From Hartmannibacter diazotrophicus (GTDB lineage: Bacteria; Pseudomonadota; Alphaproteobacteria; Rhizobiales; Pleomorphomonadaceae), in NCBI RefSeq assembly GCF_900231165.1, contig NZ_LT960614.1, positions 1,052,550-1,116,549 on the forward strand: a stretch of 64,000 nt of DNA. The letters are read 5' to 3'. The translations under genes and the position numbers were made by a program. Shown here piece after piece: positions 41,431 through 50,718 of the stretch. Each line of letters begins with the position of its first letter. Positions within the stretch are counted from its first letter, which is position 1. The notes beneath the pieces are model-generated. The model searched no databases, was not told the DNA's origin, and saw nothing but the letters and a program-made list of their open reading frames with translations.

Positions 41431-41712
41431 TGCGAATTGTAGCAGACGCAATCGGGTGACGCTGCACCAAGCGCACCGGACCGCGTATCTCAATGCGGAG
41501 CGACCCGGCCAGGCGTTCCCCTCGGCAGCACCTCACATAGGGCATGCGCAGCGGATGCCGCGTTCTGCGATCGGAGCATCCTCAATTCGATGATCGCCGA
41601 CTTTTCCGGGTGCGGAGCCTCTCCGGTTTTCTCCGCGTGACGGAGAGGCTCTCTGCCCTGATCTTGGCGCAAATCCGGACGGAGAACCTGCTCCCACTCT
41701 TCAGGATTTGCC

Positions 41713-43137
41713 CTAGTTCAGCTCGTAGTGGGGGATGATGTCGACGAGGCCGAGACTGTCCAGCGTTTCCAGTGTCGCGCCGTTTTTGCGCAACGACATT
41801 AGCGACTGGTAGGACCGGAGGGCGGCCTGCGTCTTGGCGCCGTAATCTCCGTCCAGCGGCCCCTTATAAAGCCCCTCTTTCTTGAGGCGTTCCTGCAGCG
41901 CCGTCGTTTCCGGCGCTTCGAAGAGCACGGAGAAATCGGCTGCCGCCAGCGAAATCCTGGCCGTCCGCGATCCGAGCGCCTTGGCCTTCTTGAGCAGCGC
42001 GACGCCTTCGGCGAAATCCTGGTCGATTCCCTGGCCGTTCACATACATGACGCCGAGACTGCTGGTTGCCGCCGGATAGCCAAGATCGGAGGACTGACGA
42101 TACAACTTCACGGCCTCCTCGAAGCGTCCCTTGGCATCGAGCGCGCGGCCGAGATTATAGAGCAGGCGGGGATGCTTCGGATCGTCCTTCAGGGCCGCCT
42201 CGCAGGCGGGGATGGCCTTGTCCGCGTCGATCCGCTCGAAGTCGACGCCGGTCACGCCAATGGAGTTGAAGGGCGCTGCCGCCAGGAAATCGCATTCGGA
42301 GGGTTCGGGGACCCTGAAATAGACCTCGTTGGTCAGGCGCACGAGGTATTCCGGATGCTGCGTGTTGTCGGTTTCCTTGATCACCGAGGAGGCGATGTTG
42401 CGGAACATCTGGCCGATCTCGAGACCGGGTTTCTCGACATGCTCCAGAAAGGCGCGGGTGTAGGGGCTGTGCTCGCCCTCGCCGTCGGAGGCCGTCCGGC
42501 CCGACGAGGCGGCATAGGCGATCACGGAGCCGTAGACCTCGTCCTGCGCCTCCGTCTCGATCGTCTCCGGCCCGGAGATGTTGGCAAGGCCCGCATTGAT
42601 GCTGCGTTTCGTGTCCGAGGTCTTGGCGATTTCCTGCGCGCTGACGAGGAAGGGGTTGTCGCGGCAGGCGTCGAGGATGGCGATGCGCACCGCCGCCTTC
42701 TCGTCCATCAGCTTCGTCAGTTCCTCCACGGCGAAGAGATAGCGGCCGAAATCCTCCGGTTCCTCGAACCTGGCATCGACGGGAATGATATAGTTCTTGC
42801 CGTCGACCTGGATCGAATGGCCGGCGTAATAGAGGACCGCGATGTCGGCGCCCTCAAGACTTGACCGGAACTTCGCAAGCGTAGCCTCAAGGTCATCCCG
42901 TGACGGATCGACTGTCTTGATCACCTCGAAGTCGAGACGGCCGAAGGCCGCCGCGACGGCTTCGGCGTCATTCTTCGGGTTGGGCAGGGCCGGCACGCTT
43001 TCATAGGCGCTGACGCCGATCACCAGCGCCAGCCGCTTCTGGTCGTCCTGGAAGGCCGACGATTTTGCCATGGCACCTTGCGAGGCGGCAAACGCCAGCA
43101 CGAACAGCGCCGATACGAGGCAAAGAACGCGTTTCAC
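41713..43137 (-). CDS. secreted caspase-like protease with Sel1 and peptidoglycan-binding-like regions
   Basis: A 474-residue protein. The start is GTG 43137, preceded by GGGAGG; it gives a signal peptide (KRVLCLVSALFVLAFAASQGAMA). Residues 33-270 are a C14/caspase-like domain with the catalytic His in YYAGHS (His107) and Cys in LDACRDNPF (Cys158). Then come Sel1/TPR-like repeats (near PRLLYNLGRALDAKGRFEEAVKLY and AATSSLGVMYVNGQG) and a C-terminal segment LKKEGLYKGPLDGDYGAKTQAALRSYQ that matches the peptidoglycan-binding_1 fold. The product should be exported to the periplasm. It is the last gene of a five-gene operon with a cytochrome c and a flavocytochrome. Confidence 0.9.
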   Translation of the reverse strand: MKRVLCLVSALFVLAFAASQGAMAKSSAFQDDQKRLALVIGVSAYESVPALPNPKNDAEAVAAAFGRLDFEVIKTVDPSRDDLEATLAKFRSSLEGADIAVLYYAGHSIQVDGKNYIIPVDARFEEPEDFGRYLFAVEELTKLMDEKAAVRIAILDACRDNPFLVSAQEIAKTSDTKRSINAGLANISGPETIETEAQDEVYGSVIAYAASSGRTASDGEGEHSPYTRAFLEHVEKPGLEIGQMFRNIASSVIKETDNTQHPEYLVRLTNEVYFRVPEPSECDFLAAAPFNSIGVTGVDFERIDADKAIPACEAALKDDPKHPRLLYNLGRALDAKGRFEEAVKLYRQSSDLGYPAATSSLGVMYVNGQGIDQDFAEGVALLKKAKALGSRTARISLAAADFSVLFEAPETTALQERLKKEGLYKGPLDGDYGAKTQAALRSYQSLMSLRKNGATLETLDSLGLVDIIPHYELN

Positions 43138-43157
43138 CGAGGACCTCCCTTCCGTGC

Positions 43158-43940
43158 CTATTGCCACAACGGCCTGCAATAGTCGGCCTTGGCCGGCGCC
43201 TTCTTTGCACTCTTGGCCTGCTGTTTAGGCGTGGCCGGCGCGGCGCTGGCCGCTGGCGTATTGGGCGCCGCATCCACACGAACGGCGCTCGCGAGTTGAA
43301 TGCGGCTCATTTGGGAGGATTTCGTCGGCGGTGCGATCACCAGATCGGCTTTCGCTCCATCCCAGCAACCATCTAGGGAAAGCTCCTTGGCGCAGAAATT
43401 CCTCCATTCCGCGTTGAGCCGGCAGCCTTGGAGTGGATGATATTTGGGATGGCATTCTTCCCAAACGTTGCCCTTTCCGTAGCATGAAGAGATTGCTTTC
43501 GCCGTCGCGACAGCATCGCTTCGGTCGATTTTCTGGCCATTGCGAATGTCATAAAGAAACCCACCGATCGGTGAGCTATTCTGCCACATTTCCTCAAGAC
43601 TTTGGCCGGACTTTTCTACCAAGTATCGCTGCACCATCTCATAGTGCGGGCAGAATTGCGCGCATTCGGAATTCGAACCAGTAATGCCAATGAAATCACG
43701 AATTTTGTTCGGCTCGAAGCCGCGATCGAGAAGGATATCAATTGCTGTGATGAATTCCTGCTCCACATCGTCGTAGGCATAGGAGAGCGCCGACTGGCTG
43801 GCTGCCGGGTTCGCAGCGGCCTGCGATGTCGTCAGCGGCTGCGAGGCAGGCTTGTTGCCGGCCTGACAGGCCGCCAGAAGGGCCGCTGAAAAGAGCAATC
43901 CGAGCCAGCCGGAGGATCGTGTCTTGCCGACGATGCGCAT
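43158..43940 (-). CDS. lipoprotein of the caspase cluster, paralogue 1
   Basis: A 260-residue protein with a lipobox (SAALLAAC, Cys25), so it is probably membrane-anchored in the periplasm. After a low-complexity linker the fold shows DILLDRGFEPNKIRDF, a Cys-rich core (SECAQFCPHYE, SCYGKGNVWEECHPKYHP, CRLNAEWRNFC) and GCWDGAKADLVIAPPTKSSQMSRIQLA. It shares all these blocks with the lipoprotein encoded upstream (44010-44846), pointing to duplication. The Ala/Lys-rich tail is not conserved. I recognise no described family. It ends 20 bases before the caspase gene. Confidence 0.8.
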   Translation of the reverse strand: MRIVGKTRSSGWLGLLFSAALLAACQAGNKPASQPLTTSQAAANPAASQSALSYAYDDVEQEFITAIDILLDRGFEPNKIRDFIGITGSNSECAQFCPHYEMVQRYLVEKSGQSLEEMWQNSSPIGGFLYDIRNGQKIDRSDAVATAKAISSCYGKGNVWEECHPKYHPLQGCRLNAEWRNFCAKELSLDGCWDGAKADLVIAPPTKSSQMSRIQLASAVRVDAAPNTPAASAAPATPKQQAKSAKKAPAKADYCRPLWQ

Positions 43941-44009
43941 GGTCCGTTGTTCCGTGTCGTGAAGAACGAGAAAACGCCGGGAGCCGCCAACGGCACCCGG
44001 CGCCGAGTG

Positions 44010-44846
44010 TCACTTGGGCAGAAGATATTCCCAGCCAAGGTCATGACAGATGGGCACCGTGCTCGCCTTCGCGACCTTCTTCGGCTTGGCCTTTACTGGC
44101 GTGGATGCCTTGGCCGGTTCGGATGCCGGCCCTGCGGGCGCCGCGTCCGACATCCTGTCGACGCGCGTGGCGCGGGCGAGCTGGATGCGGCTTTCCTGCG
44201 CCTTTGTCGTCGGGGGAACGATGACCATGTCGGACTTCGCTTCCGACCAGCAGGCGTCCATCGACGTCGCGAGGCTGCAGAATTTCTTCCAGTTCGCGTC
44301 GAGGCGGCAGGCCTGCGCATAGTTCCAGGGATCGTTCGGATCGGCGATCTTGTCCTTCGGCAGCATGATCGGATAGTGCGGATGATACTTCGGGCGGCAG
44401 CGCTCGTAGGGCTCGCCGCTGGCGTAGCAGGCCGGCAGCGACTTCGCGACCGCCACCGGATCGGTGTAGTCGTAGGCGCGGCCGGTGTTGATGTCGAAGA
44501 TCAGCTCGCCGGTGAAGTCGAAGAATTCTCGCCGGTAGTTTGGCACCCGCTCGGCGAAATGCCGATACCAGCCTGTGTCCTCGCCGGGGCAATAGAGCAG
44601 CCGCGACGCAGTCTGCATGAAGCTTTCCGTGCGGCGCGGGGTGAAGCCGCGATCGAGCAGAACGTCGACGGTCTTGGTCAGCTTCGCATCGTTCTCGGGG
44701 CTGCAGTTGCTGATGAGGACCGGCTCTTCGGCATCTTCGTTGTCGACAACCTGCTGCGGCGGGGCCTGGGTCTGACAGGCCGCGATGGCGAGCGTCAAAA
44801 GCAGCGACAGGCCCCAGTGCGTCTTCGTTGTTCTCTTCGCAGCCAT
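44010..44846 (-). CDS. lipoprotein of the caspase cluster, paralogue 2
   Basis: A 278-residue lipoprotein (lipobox LTLAIAAC). It shares with paralogue 1 DVLLDRGFTPRRTESF, CYASGEPYERCRPKYHP, ACRLDANWKKFC, DACWSEAKSDMVIVPPTTK and SRIQLARATRVD, but carries an extra insert (DKIADPNDPWNYAQ). Five or more cysteines are conserved between the two, consistent with disulfides in the periplasm. ATG 44846 gives the signal sequence; the longer frame from 44906 does not. Function unknown. Confidence 0.8.
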   Translation of the reverse strand: MAAKRTTKTHWGLSLLLTLAIAACQTQAPPQQVVDNEDAEEPVLISNCSPENDAKLTKTVDVLLDRGFTPRRTESFMQTASRLLYCPGEDTGWYRHFAERVPNYRREFFDFTGELIFDINTGRAYDYTDPVAVAKSLPACYASGEPYERCRPKYHPHYPIMLPKDKIADPNDPWNYAQACRLDANWKKFCSLATSMDACWSEAKSDMVIVPPTTKAQESRIQLARATRVDRMSDAAPAGPASEPAKASTPVKAKPKKVAKASTVPICHDLGWEYLLPK

Positions 44847-44946
44847 ACCCAACCTTTCAATCTTCAGCTTTTCGGAAAATGACAGGGCTTCGCCGTCAGG
44901 CGGCACGGCGGACGATCCGCCGCGTCGCCGCAGCCGGCACCCGTCC

Positions 44947-47900
44947 TCAGTGGCGGTCCTTCACGTTGAAGGACACCATGTGGATGGCCGACCCGGCCGG
45001 CTCGGCGACCTGTTTCGGGGCGGCCTTCTTCGTGTTCTCGAACATCTTGATCGCCAGTCCGCGGCCCGGCGGCTGGTGCGAGGATTTGACGAGACGGCGC
45101 GCCTCCTCGGCGGACAGGCGATCATGGCCGAGCCCGCCTTCCTTGCAGTGAAGGAGAAGCGTCTCGTCATGGGCGGGCGTGTCGAACACGAGGGCGCCGA
45201 CCGCGGGATTGGGAATGGTTCGCGGAACGCCGGGCTTGAGGAACGGCTCGCCGATCATCTCCTGCGGAATGACCTCGACGTTTCCGTCGGCCTCGACATA
45301 GAAGATCTGAAGTTCGCACGCCTTGTTGGCGACGACCTCGAAGGTGAGCTGCTCGTCCACGAACACGTCGGTGTTCCGGACGCGCAGGCTCAGCTTCAGC
45401 GCGCCCGACGCGCCGGGCTCCGTGTCGTACCCGTCGTCGCGATAGTCCGCGTCCTTGTAGTCGGGCAGCATGGCGACCGTTTCGGCCTCTTCATCGTGCT
45501 CGCCGCCGCGCAGCGGCTCCAGATCGAGCAGCGGCTTCACCAGGCGCGCGAACTGCTCTTCCACCTCGAAGCGGGGCACCTTCACGCCGCCCTTCGTCTG
45601 GTTGATCCAGTCGATGGCAAGGCTGCGGGCCATCGGGTCGCGGACCCGCTGGATGGCCTTTTCCAGATCGTCGACCGTCATCTCGAATTCGGCGGCGACC
45701 ATGTCGGCGTCCATCTCGGCTTCGTAGAAGTCGGCAAACCAGGTGACGATCTCTTCCTTGCCGGGCCCGGAACGGCTCTTGATCGATCCGTCGGGCGCCA
45801 CTTCCGTCGCGCCGATCTTTCCAAGGGCGTCGACGAAGAGGGCCCGGTCCTTGTCGTAGAGCCCGTCGAGCGTTTCCTGGTCGACATACATCTTCAAAAG
45901 AGTGTCACGCTGGGCGAGCGTGAAGAGCGACGACGCTTCGATGTGGCTGCGCAACTGGTCGCGCTTGGAGATGATGCCGTCGGAGTGACAGCTCATGCAC
46001 GAGCGACCGTTGATGATGTCGATGCCCTTGCCGATCGGGCGCTGGCGGAAGGACACGATGGAGGTCGGTCCCCGGTCCAGGCGGTCGCCGGCGGCCGTCG
46101 AGAGGTAATAGCCCTGCAGGCCGTTCGGCAGCGTGAACAGCATCTCGCCGCCGTCGTGATGGAAGGACTCCAGCCTGTCCTGCAGCGGGCCGATATCGGG
46201 CGGTCCGTGGGGATGCAGCTTCAGGCTCTGCAGATCGCGGCTGCCGGCGAAGTCGTAGGACTTCCAGTAGTAGCCGCCCCGCGTCGTGTCGTGACGCTCA
46301 AGAAGGCGGTTATGGTCGGAGACGCCGGACGATCCTTCGTTGAAGGCCGCGCGCGCCACCTTGAGGTTGCGGATGTTCTCGGCGACATCGACGCCGAGCC
46401 TTGTCTCCAGATCCGCGATGTTGTCCGTCAGATCGAGGAGCATGTGGTACATTTCCGGCCGCGAGGCGTTGGCCATGAACCAGTCCGCGCGCATGATCGG
46501 CAGGTCCGTACCGGCGGACCGGGCCAGCGCCAGAAGCGAGGGATCGTTCGCCGGCGCATATCCATAGGGATAGTCGGCCGACAGCCTCTCCCATTGGCCG
46601 GCGTCCCATTTGAAATCGCGGATGTCGACGCGCAGTAGCAGGTCGCCCGAGCCGTCCACGGCATCGGGAACAATCAGGCGCTCTCCGAGGGAAACGGAAT
46701 TCAGCAGCTTGCGGAAGCCGGCCCCGAAAAGATCGAGACGGCGCGCGAAGGCTTCGTCATCCTCGCAAGGGAAGACGCCGTTGTAGAGGCTGAGGAAGCT
46801 GAAATAGCGGATGAACGGGCGATCGCGCTCGTCGAGGGACGAGAGGTCCCGCAGCGCCTTTTCGGTCTCGTCGCGCCAGTTCCGGATCGGCCGGCTGCGC
46901 TCCGGCTCGGCCGGGGGCGCCGCCGCCGCGGAAACGTTGAGGCCGTCGATCCACGCACCGAGCGCCTCGACATCCTCGTCCGGGGGGCTGGCGCCATAGG
47001 GCATGCGGCCGCTGGCGACGCTCGTGTAGAGGAGCGACTTGGACCGGTCTCCCGGCGTCACGAAAGCGGGATTGCGCGCGATGGAGGCAAGGTCGCCGGC
47101 CGGGAAGCTTCCCTGTGCGCTCTCGCCAAGCCCATGGCAGTTGCGGCAGTAGCGGCCGACGAAATCGTCCGCCTTGACGGCCAGCCCGTCCGATGGGGCA
47201 GGGGCCCCGGCCGAGGCAAGCTTGCAGCTTGCCTGGTTGCTCATCTCGATCTTCTTGACCTCCTGCGGCTTGCCCGTCAGGTAGGCGAGCATGGCGCGGC
47301 GGTCGTCCTCGGTCAGGACCGAGAGGCCTTTGAGAAGATTGCGCTTCAGAGGCGAGGTGACGGGACTTTCCGAAAGCTTCTTGTGGTCGTCGATGAAGGC
47401 ATCCGTGAAGAGGCCGGGATCGGCAAGGCCGGTCATGCGGCTCTTGGAGATGTCGGGCGCAAGCTCGCCGTCGATGCCCTTCTCGCCCGTCAGCGCGAGT
47501 TCCTGATCGAGGCCGTAGGTCAGCGTGCGCGGCGTATGGCATTCGCCGCATGCGCCGACAGTCTCGACCAGGTAGCGGCCGCGGCTCATCTGGGAGCCAT
47601 CGCCCGGCTGGAAGGCCGGCGTCTCGAAGTTTCCGCGCTTCCAGAGCGCGATCGTGCTGTCCAGATTGTAGGGGAAGGACACTTCGTGCAGCGCCGAGGG
47701 CGCATCGGACGTCGGCAGGGTTTCGATGAAGGCCTTGATGTCGAGCACATCCTCCGGCTTCATCCCGGCATAGGCGGCATAGGGAAACACGGGGTAGTAG
47801 TTGCGGCCGTCGGGCGCGACGCCGTTGATGACCGCGTTCAGATAGTCCGCATTGCTCCAGCCGCCCGTTCCCCTGGAATCGGACGTGATGTTCGGAACGT

Positions 47901-48225
47901 GGAAGGTGCCGATGTAGCTCTCGATCTTCCGGCCGCCGGACAGAAGGTTCGTATCCTCGCCGGACGCATGGCACCCGACGCAGCCGGCGGCGTTGGCCAT
48001 GTAGCGGCCGTTGTCGACGTTGGGCGCATAGGTGGCGAAGGCGTCCGCCCCGAAGAGGTCGCGGGCCTGAGCCGCCTCATTCGATGCGGTCAGCGCACAC
48101 GCCGCAAACGCACTACACAGAAGTGCTGACGTCAGGCCGTGTCGGATCATTCGTGAGAATTTATCGGCAGGTTGCAAACGTCCCCCTCGGACGGTTCTGC
48201 GCACGGCGGTGCGCTTGCCCATCAT
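44947..48225 (-). CDS. tetrahaem cytochrome c with DUF4384-like C-terminal domain
   Basis: 1092 residues. After a hydrophobic export segment (LTSALLCSAFAACALTAS, residues 31-48) there are four CxxCH haem c sites: CVGCH (82-86), CGECH (226-230), CRNCH (360-364) and CMSCH (743-747). The first two lie in a gluconate/alcohol-dehydrogenase-type di-haem cytochrome c region. Residues 450-745 are a domain I do not recognise. Residues from about 960 (LRVRNTDVFVDEQLTFEVVANKACELQIFYVEADGN) look like DUF4384, a domain often linked to caspases. The ATG at 48225 overlaps the stop of the upstream reductase gene (ATGA); ATG 48150 is an alternative start with a shorter leader. Likely periplasmic. Confidence 0.85.
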   Translation of the reverse strand: MMGKRTAVRRTVRGGRLQPADKFSRMIRHGLTSALLCSAFAACALTASNEAAQARDLFGADAFATYAPNVDNGRYMANAAGCVGCHASGEDTNLLSGGRKIESYIGTFHVPNITSDSRGTGGWSNADYLNAVINGVAPDGRNYYPVFPYAAYAGMKPEDVLDIKAFIETLPTSDAPSALHEVSFPYNLDSTIALWKRGNFETPAFQPGDGSQMSRGRYLVETVGACGECHTPRTLTYGLDQELALTGEKGIDGELAPDISKSRMTGLADPGLFTDAFIDDHKKLSESPVTSPLKRNLLKGLSVLTEDDRRAMLAYLTGKPQEVKKIEMSNQASCKLASAGAPAPSDGLAVKADDFVGRYCRNCHGLGESAQGSFPAGDLASIARNPAFVTPGDRSKSLLYTSVASGRMPYGASPPDEDVEALGAWIDGLNVSAAAAPPAEPERSRPIRNWRDETEKALRDLSSLDERDRPFIRYFSFLSLYNGVFPCEDDEAFARRLDLFGAGFRKLLNSVSLGERLIVPDAVDGSGDLLLRVDIRDFKWDAGQWERLSADYPYGYAPANDPSLLALARSAGTDLPIMRADWFMANASRPEMYHMLLDLTDNIADLETRLGVDVAENIRNLKVARAAFNEGSSGVSDHNRLLERHDTTRGGYYWKSYDFAGSRDLQSLKLHPHGPPDIGPLQDRLESFHHDGGEMLFTLPNGLQGYYLSTAAGDRLDRGPTSIVSFRQRPIGKGIDIINGRSCMSCHSDGIISKRDQLRSHIEASSLFTLAQRDTLLKMYVDQETLDGLYDKDRALFVDALGKIGATEVAPDGSIKSRSGPGKEEIVTWFADFYEAEMDADMVAAEFEMTVDDLEKAIQRVRDPMARSLAIDWINQTKGGVKVPRFEVEEQFARLVKPLLDLEPLRGGEHDEEAETVAMLPDYKDADYRDDGYDTEPGASGALKLSLRVRNTDVFVDEQLTFEVVANKACELQIFYVEADGNVEVIPQEMIGEPFLKPGVPRTIPNPAVGALVFDTPAHDETLLLHCKEGGLGHDRLSAEEARRLVKSSHQPPGRGLAIKMFENTKKAAPKQVAEPAGSAIHMVSFNVKDRH

Positions 48226-49484
48226 CTGAATTCGAATTGTTCGTAGTGGATTTGCCGGGGAGCCTGGCCGAGCGCCTGGAGCCCCTTCAGAAGAGCCTTG
48301 CGCATGGCCGCCGGCCCGCAGAAATAGACGTCGGCGCTCTTCGGCTCCACGCCGGAGATGGCGACGAGATGTTCAGCCTTCAGCCGTCCCTGCTCCGACG
48401 AGCAATGCAGGGTGAAGCTGAAGTTGTCGAGGGCATCGGCCATCGCTTGCAGGGCGGCGGCCTCGATGGCCTCGCTCTTGTCCCTGATGCAGTGGACGAG
48501 ATGAACGCGCCGCTCCGGCGCGTGCCGCAGGGCGTGCGCCATCGCCATGAACGGCGTGATGCCGATGCCTCCCGCAATCCAGATCTGCGCCGAAGCGCCT
48601 CGTTCGCTGCTGAACCGGCCATAGCCCCCCTCGAGCATGACCCTGTCGCCGACCTCGAGCGTTTCCCTCAGGCGCTTCGTGTAGTCGCCGAGCGGCTTGA
48701 TCGCGAAGGTCAGGCTGCCGTCACTGCCGTCGCCGGCATGGCGGGCGATCGTGAAGGGGTGCGGTTCGCGCAATCCCGGTCTGGACGCGCTGAGGAAGGC
48801 GAACTGGCCGGGCCGGGCCTTGATCGGCTTGCCGACCGGCTCGACGGAGACCAGCGTGGCGGTCGGCACCCGCTCGATCGCCGTCACGCGGTAGGCACGC
48901 CGGCGCAGAAAGGAGCGAAACTGCGTGTAGACGAAGCTCGCGATCCCCAGAAGCGCGAAGGCATTCAGGTAGACGGCGAGCCAGGCGGTCCCATCGAACG
49001 GACGCTTGATGAAATTCAGATGAACCGCGATGAAGATGAAGAAGACGCCGATGAACCGGTGGGTCTGCCGCCAGAGGTGATAGGGAAATTCCTGGCGGAT
49101 CTTCGGAATGCGCTTGACGATGCTGAGAAGAATGAGCGCGACGAGCCCGTAGAGACCGATTTCTCCGGCCTTTCCGGCCAGATCGTTGAGGCCTGTCGTC
49201 AGCACGCTGCCCTTGAAATTGGGCGTCACGACATAGTGCACCAGGATCAGCACGAGCGCGGCGATGCCAAGCTGCTTGTGCATCCGGTAGATCCGGTCCA
49301 GTCCGCCAAAGGCCGACTCCAGGAACATCGGCCGCGTCGCAAGGAACTGATTGAGGGACATCGCGACGAAAGCCGTCGCCGCCGAGGCGATCGAGAGCCA
49401 GGTCATCAGTCCCGTATGGCTGGCGGCAGGAACCGAGAGCACTGTCGCCAGAAGGCATAATCCGATGACTGAGAAACGTCCCAC
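48222..49484 (-). CDS. ferric-reductase-like flavocytochrome (membrane NAD(P)H oxidoreductase)
   Basis: A 420-residue protein. Residues 1-190 form about six membrane helices with a ferric-reductase-like domain; likely haem-ligand histidines lie in RMHKQLGIAALVLILVHYVV and HLWRQTHRFIGVFFIFIAVHLNFI. The cytoplasmic half has FAD-binding (PGQFAFLSAS, HPFTIA) and NAD-binding (GGIGITPFMAMA, CGPAAM) motifs. It should pass electrons from NAD(P)H across the membrane. The start is GTG 49484 with GGAG six bases upstream. First gene of the caspase operon; coupled to the cytochrome gene by ATGA. Confidence 0.9.
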   Translation of the reverse strand: MGRFSVIGLCLLATVLSVPAASHTGLMTWLSIASAATAFVAMSLNQFLATRPMFLESAFGGLDRIYRMHKQLGIAALVLILVHYVVTPNFKGSVLTTGLNDLAGKAGEIGLYGLVALILLSIVKRIPKIRQEFPYHLWRQTHRFIGVFFIFIAVHLNFIKRPFDGTAWLAVYLNAFALLGIASFVYTQFRSFLRRRAYRVTAIERVPTATLVSVEPVGKPIKARPGQFAFLSASRPGLREPHPFTIARHAGDGSDGSLTFAIKPLGDYTKRLRETLEVGDRVMLEGGYGRFSSERGASAQIWIAGGIGITPFMAMAHALRHAPERRVHLVHCIRDKSEAIEAAALQAMADALDNFSFTLHCSSEQGRLKAEHLVAISGVEPKSADVYFCGPAAMRKALLKGLQALGQAPRQIHYEQFEFR

Positions 49485-49834
49485 GCACAACTCCAGACTG
49501 AAACTCGAAGGACGAGCGTATTCATCCTCCCTCGCGCAAGCTGTCGCCGCGCGGGGTAGAAGCTGCTCGTTCCCAAAGCGTGCGCGAAGTCGCGCCCCCT
49601 CTTGAGGTTTCTACTATATCGCTTGTAAATAAACCATTATCCGGAATGGGATTTGGTGGCGAGCGCGTATATTGGTAAAGAGCCAGCCTATAGAAGATTT
49701 GGCGACGAGGTTCCGCGATGCCGCTTGAACGAGACAATCCGAAAGGTGGATCGGATATGCTTAGATCGACTGTGTTGGCGGTATAATTTTCCGCGGATTT
49801 TCGTCTTGTATGATCACTTGATGGGGCGTTCTTT
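49485..49834. other. divergent promoter region of the caspase operon and ompA-like gene
   Basis: 350 bases with no gene. It is richer in A+T than the flanks, notably 49610-49640 and 49790-49830, as expected for two divergent promoters. No clear named operator found. Confidence 0.5.
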
Positions 49835-50488
49835 ATGATGTTCGGCGTTATGCTTGAAAAAATACGGCAAGCAAGAATCGGCCGTATTCTTGCGCTGGTC
49901 TTGATCGCAGGGTCCTTCACCGCAACTGCCGGCAAGGCGCAGTCCCTCAGCAGCGACGAAATCTTGCGGTCATTGAAGTCGAAGCCGGCATCGGGCACGC
50001 CGACCCGAAGCCTCGGCCAGAAGCCCGCCGCGCAAGGTGGCCTGAAATCGTCCGATTCCAACTACCTGAAGGAACTGCCGACGCGCGGCCTCAAGATCGA
50101 AATGAAGTCGCGGGTTGCCGAGATCATCGATCATGCGGATCTGCCGTCGATCGATATCGAGGTCCGGTTCGACTTCGATTCGGCGAAGATCCGCGACCAG
50201 TCGCTTCCCGACCTCGACGCTCTCGGCCGCGCGCTCTCCAGTCCGGAGCTGTCCGGCGCGCGCCTGCTCGTCAACGGCCATACCGACGCGCGCGGAGGCG
50301 AGGGCTACAATATGGAGTTGTCCGAGCGGCGGGCGGAGTCGGTGCGGGAATATCTCGTGTCCCACTACGGCATCTCCGGCAAGCGTCTGGTCGCGATCGG
50401 CTTTGGCGAAGAGCGCCTCAAGGATCGCCATGACCCCGAAGCCGCGGCGAACCGCCGGGTGGAGATCGTCAACGCCGGCGACATGTGA
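49835..50488 (+). CDS. OmpA family protein
   Basis: A 217-residue exported protein. N-terminal signal region (RIGRILALVLIAGSFTATAGKAQS), a linker, then an OmpA C-terminal peptidoglycan-binding domain: IDIEVRFDFDSAKIRDQSLPDLDALGRAL, LLVNGHTDARGGEGYNMELSERRAESVREYL and GFGEERLKDRHDPEAAANRRVEIV, with the conserved Asp and Arg pair that holds diaminopimelate. It is divergent from the caspase operon and separated from it only by a shared promoter region, so it may be part of the same system. A terminator follows at about 50590. Confidence 0.88.
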   Translation: MMFGVMLEKIRQARIGRILALVLIAGSFTATAGKAQSLSSDEILRSLKSKPASGTPTRSLGQKPAAQGGLKSSDSNYLKELPTRGLKIEMKSRVAEIIDHADLPSIDIEVRFDFDSAKIRDQSLPDLDALGRALSSPELSGARLLVNGHTDARGGEGYNMELSERRAESVREYLVSHYGISGKRLVAIGFGEERLKDRHDPEAAANRRVEIVNAGDM

Positions 50489-50587
50489 GACTGACCGCCG
50501 GCAGGCAGACCGCCATGACGGGTCAGCGGCGCAGGGGGGGCTCGTGTTCCTAGCGGTCTCGCATCCCCACTGATCCGCTTTGATCGC

Positions 50588-50620
50588 AAAAGCCCGCCCG
50601 GGACACCGGGCGGGCTTTTT
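50588..50620 (+). terminator. rho-independent terminator after the OmpA-like gene
   Basis: AAAAGCCCGCCCGG pairs with CCGGGCGGGCTTTTT around a 3-4 base loop. The T run reads on the plus strand. It is about 100 bases past the OmpA-like stop. Confidence 0.88.
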
Positions 50621-50718
50621 GGTCGGCTCGTCACGCACGGCCCCTTGTGCCGGCATGGGCGAGGCGCTCGAATATGCTCTATGATCGGCGCCGTCGGAGA
50701 CTGGAGTGGAGATCGGCG

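Noticed and set aside
41616-41650. Inverted repeat AGCCTCTCCG / CGGAGAGGCT as the terminator of the caspase gene
   Set aside because: The 15-base loop is large and neither strand has a T run. It may be a weak rho-dependent feature only.
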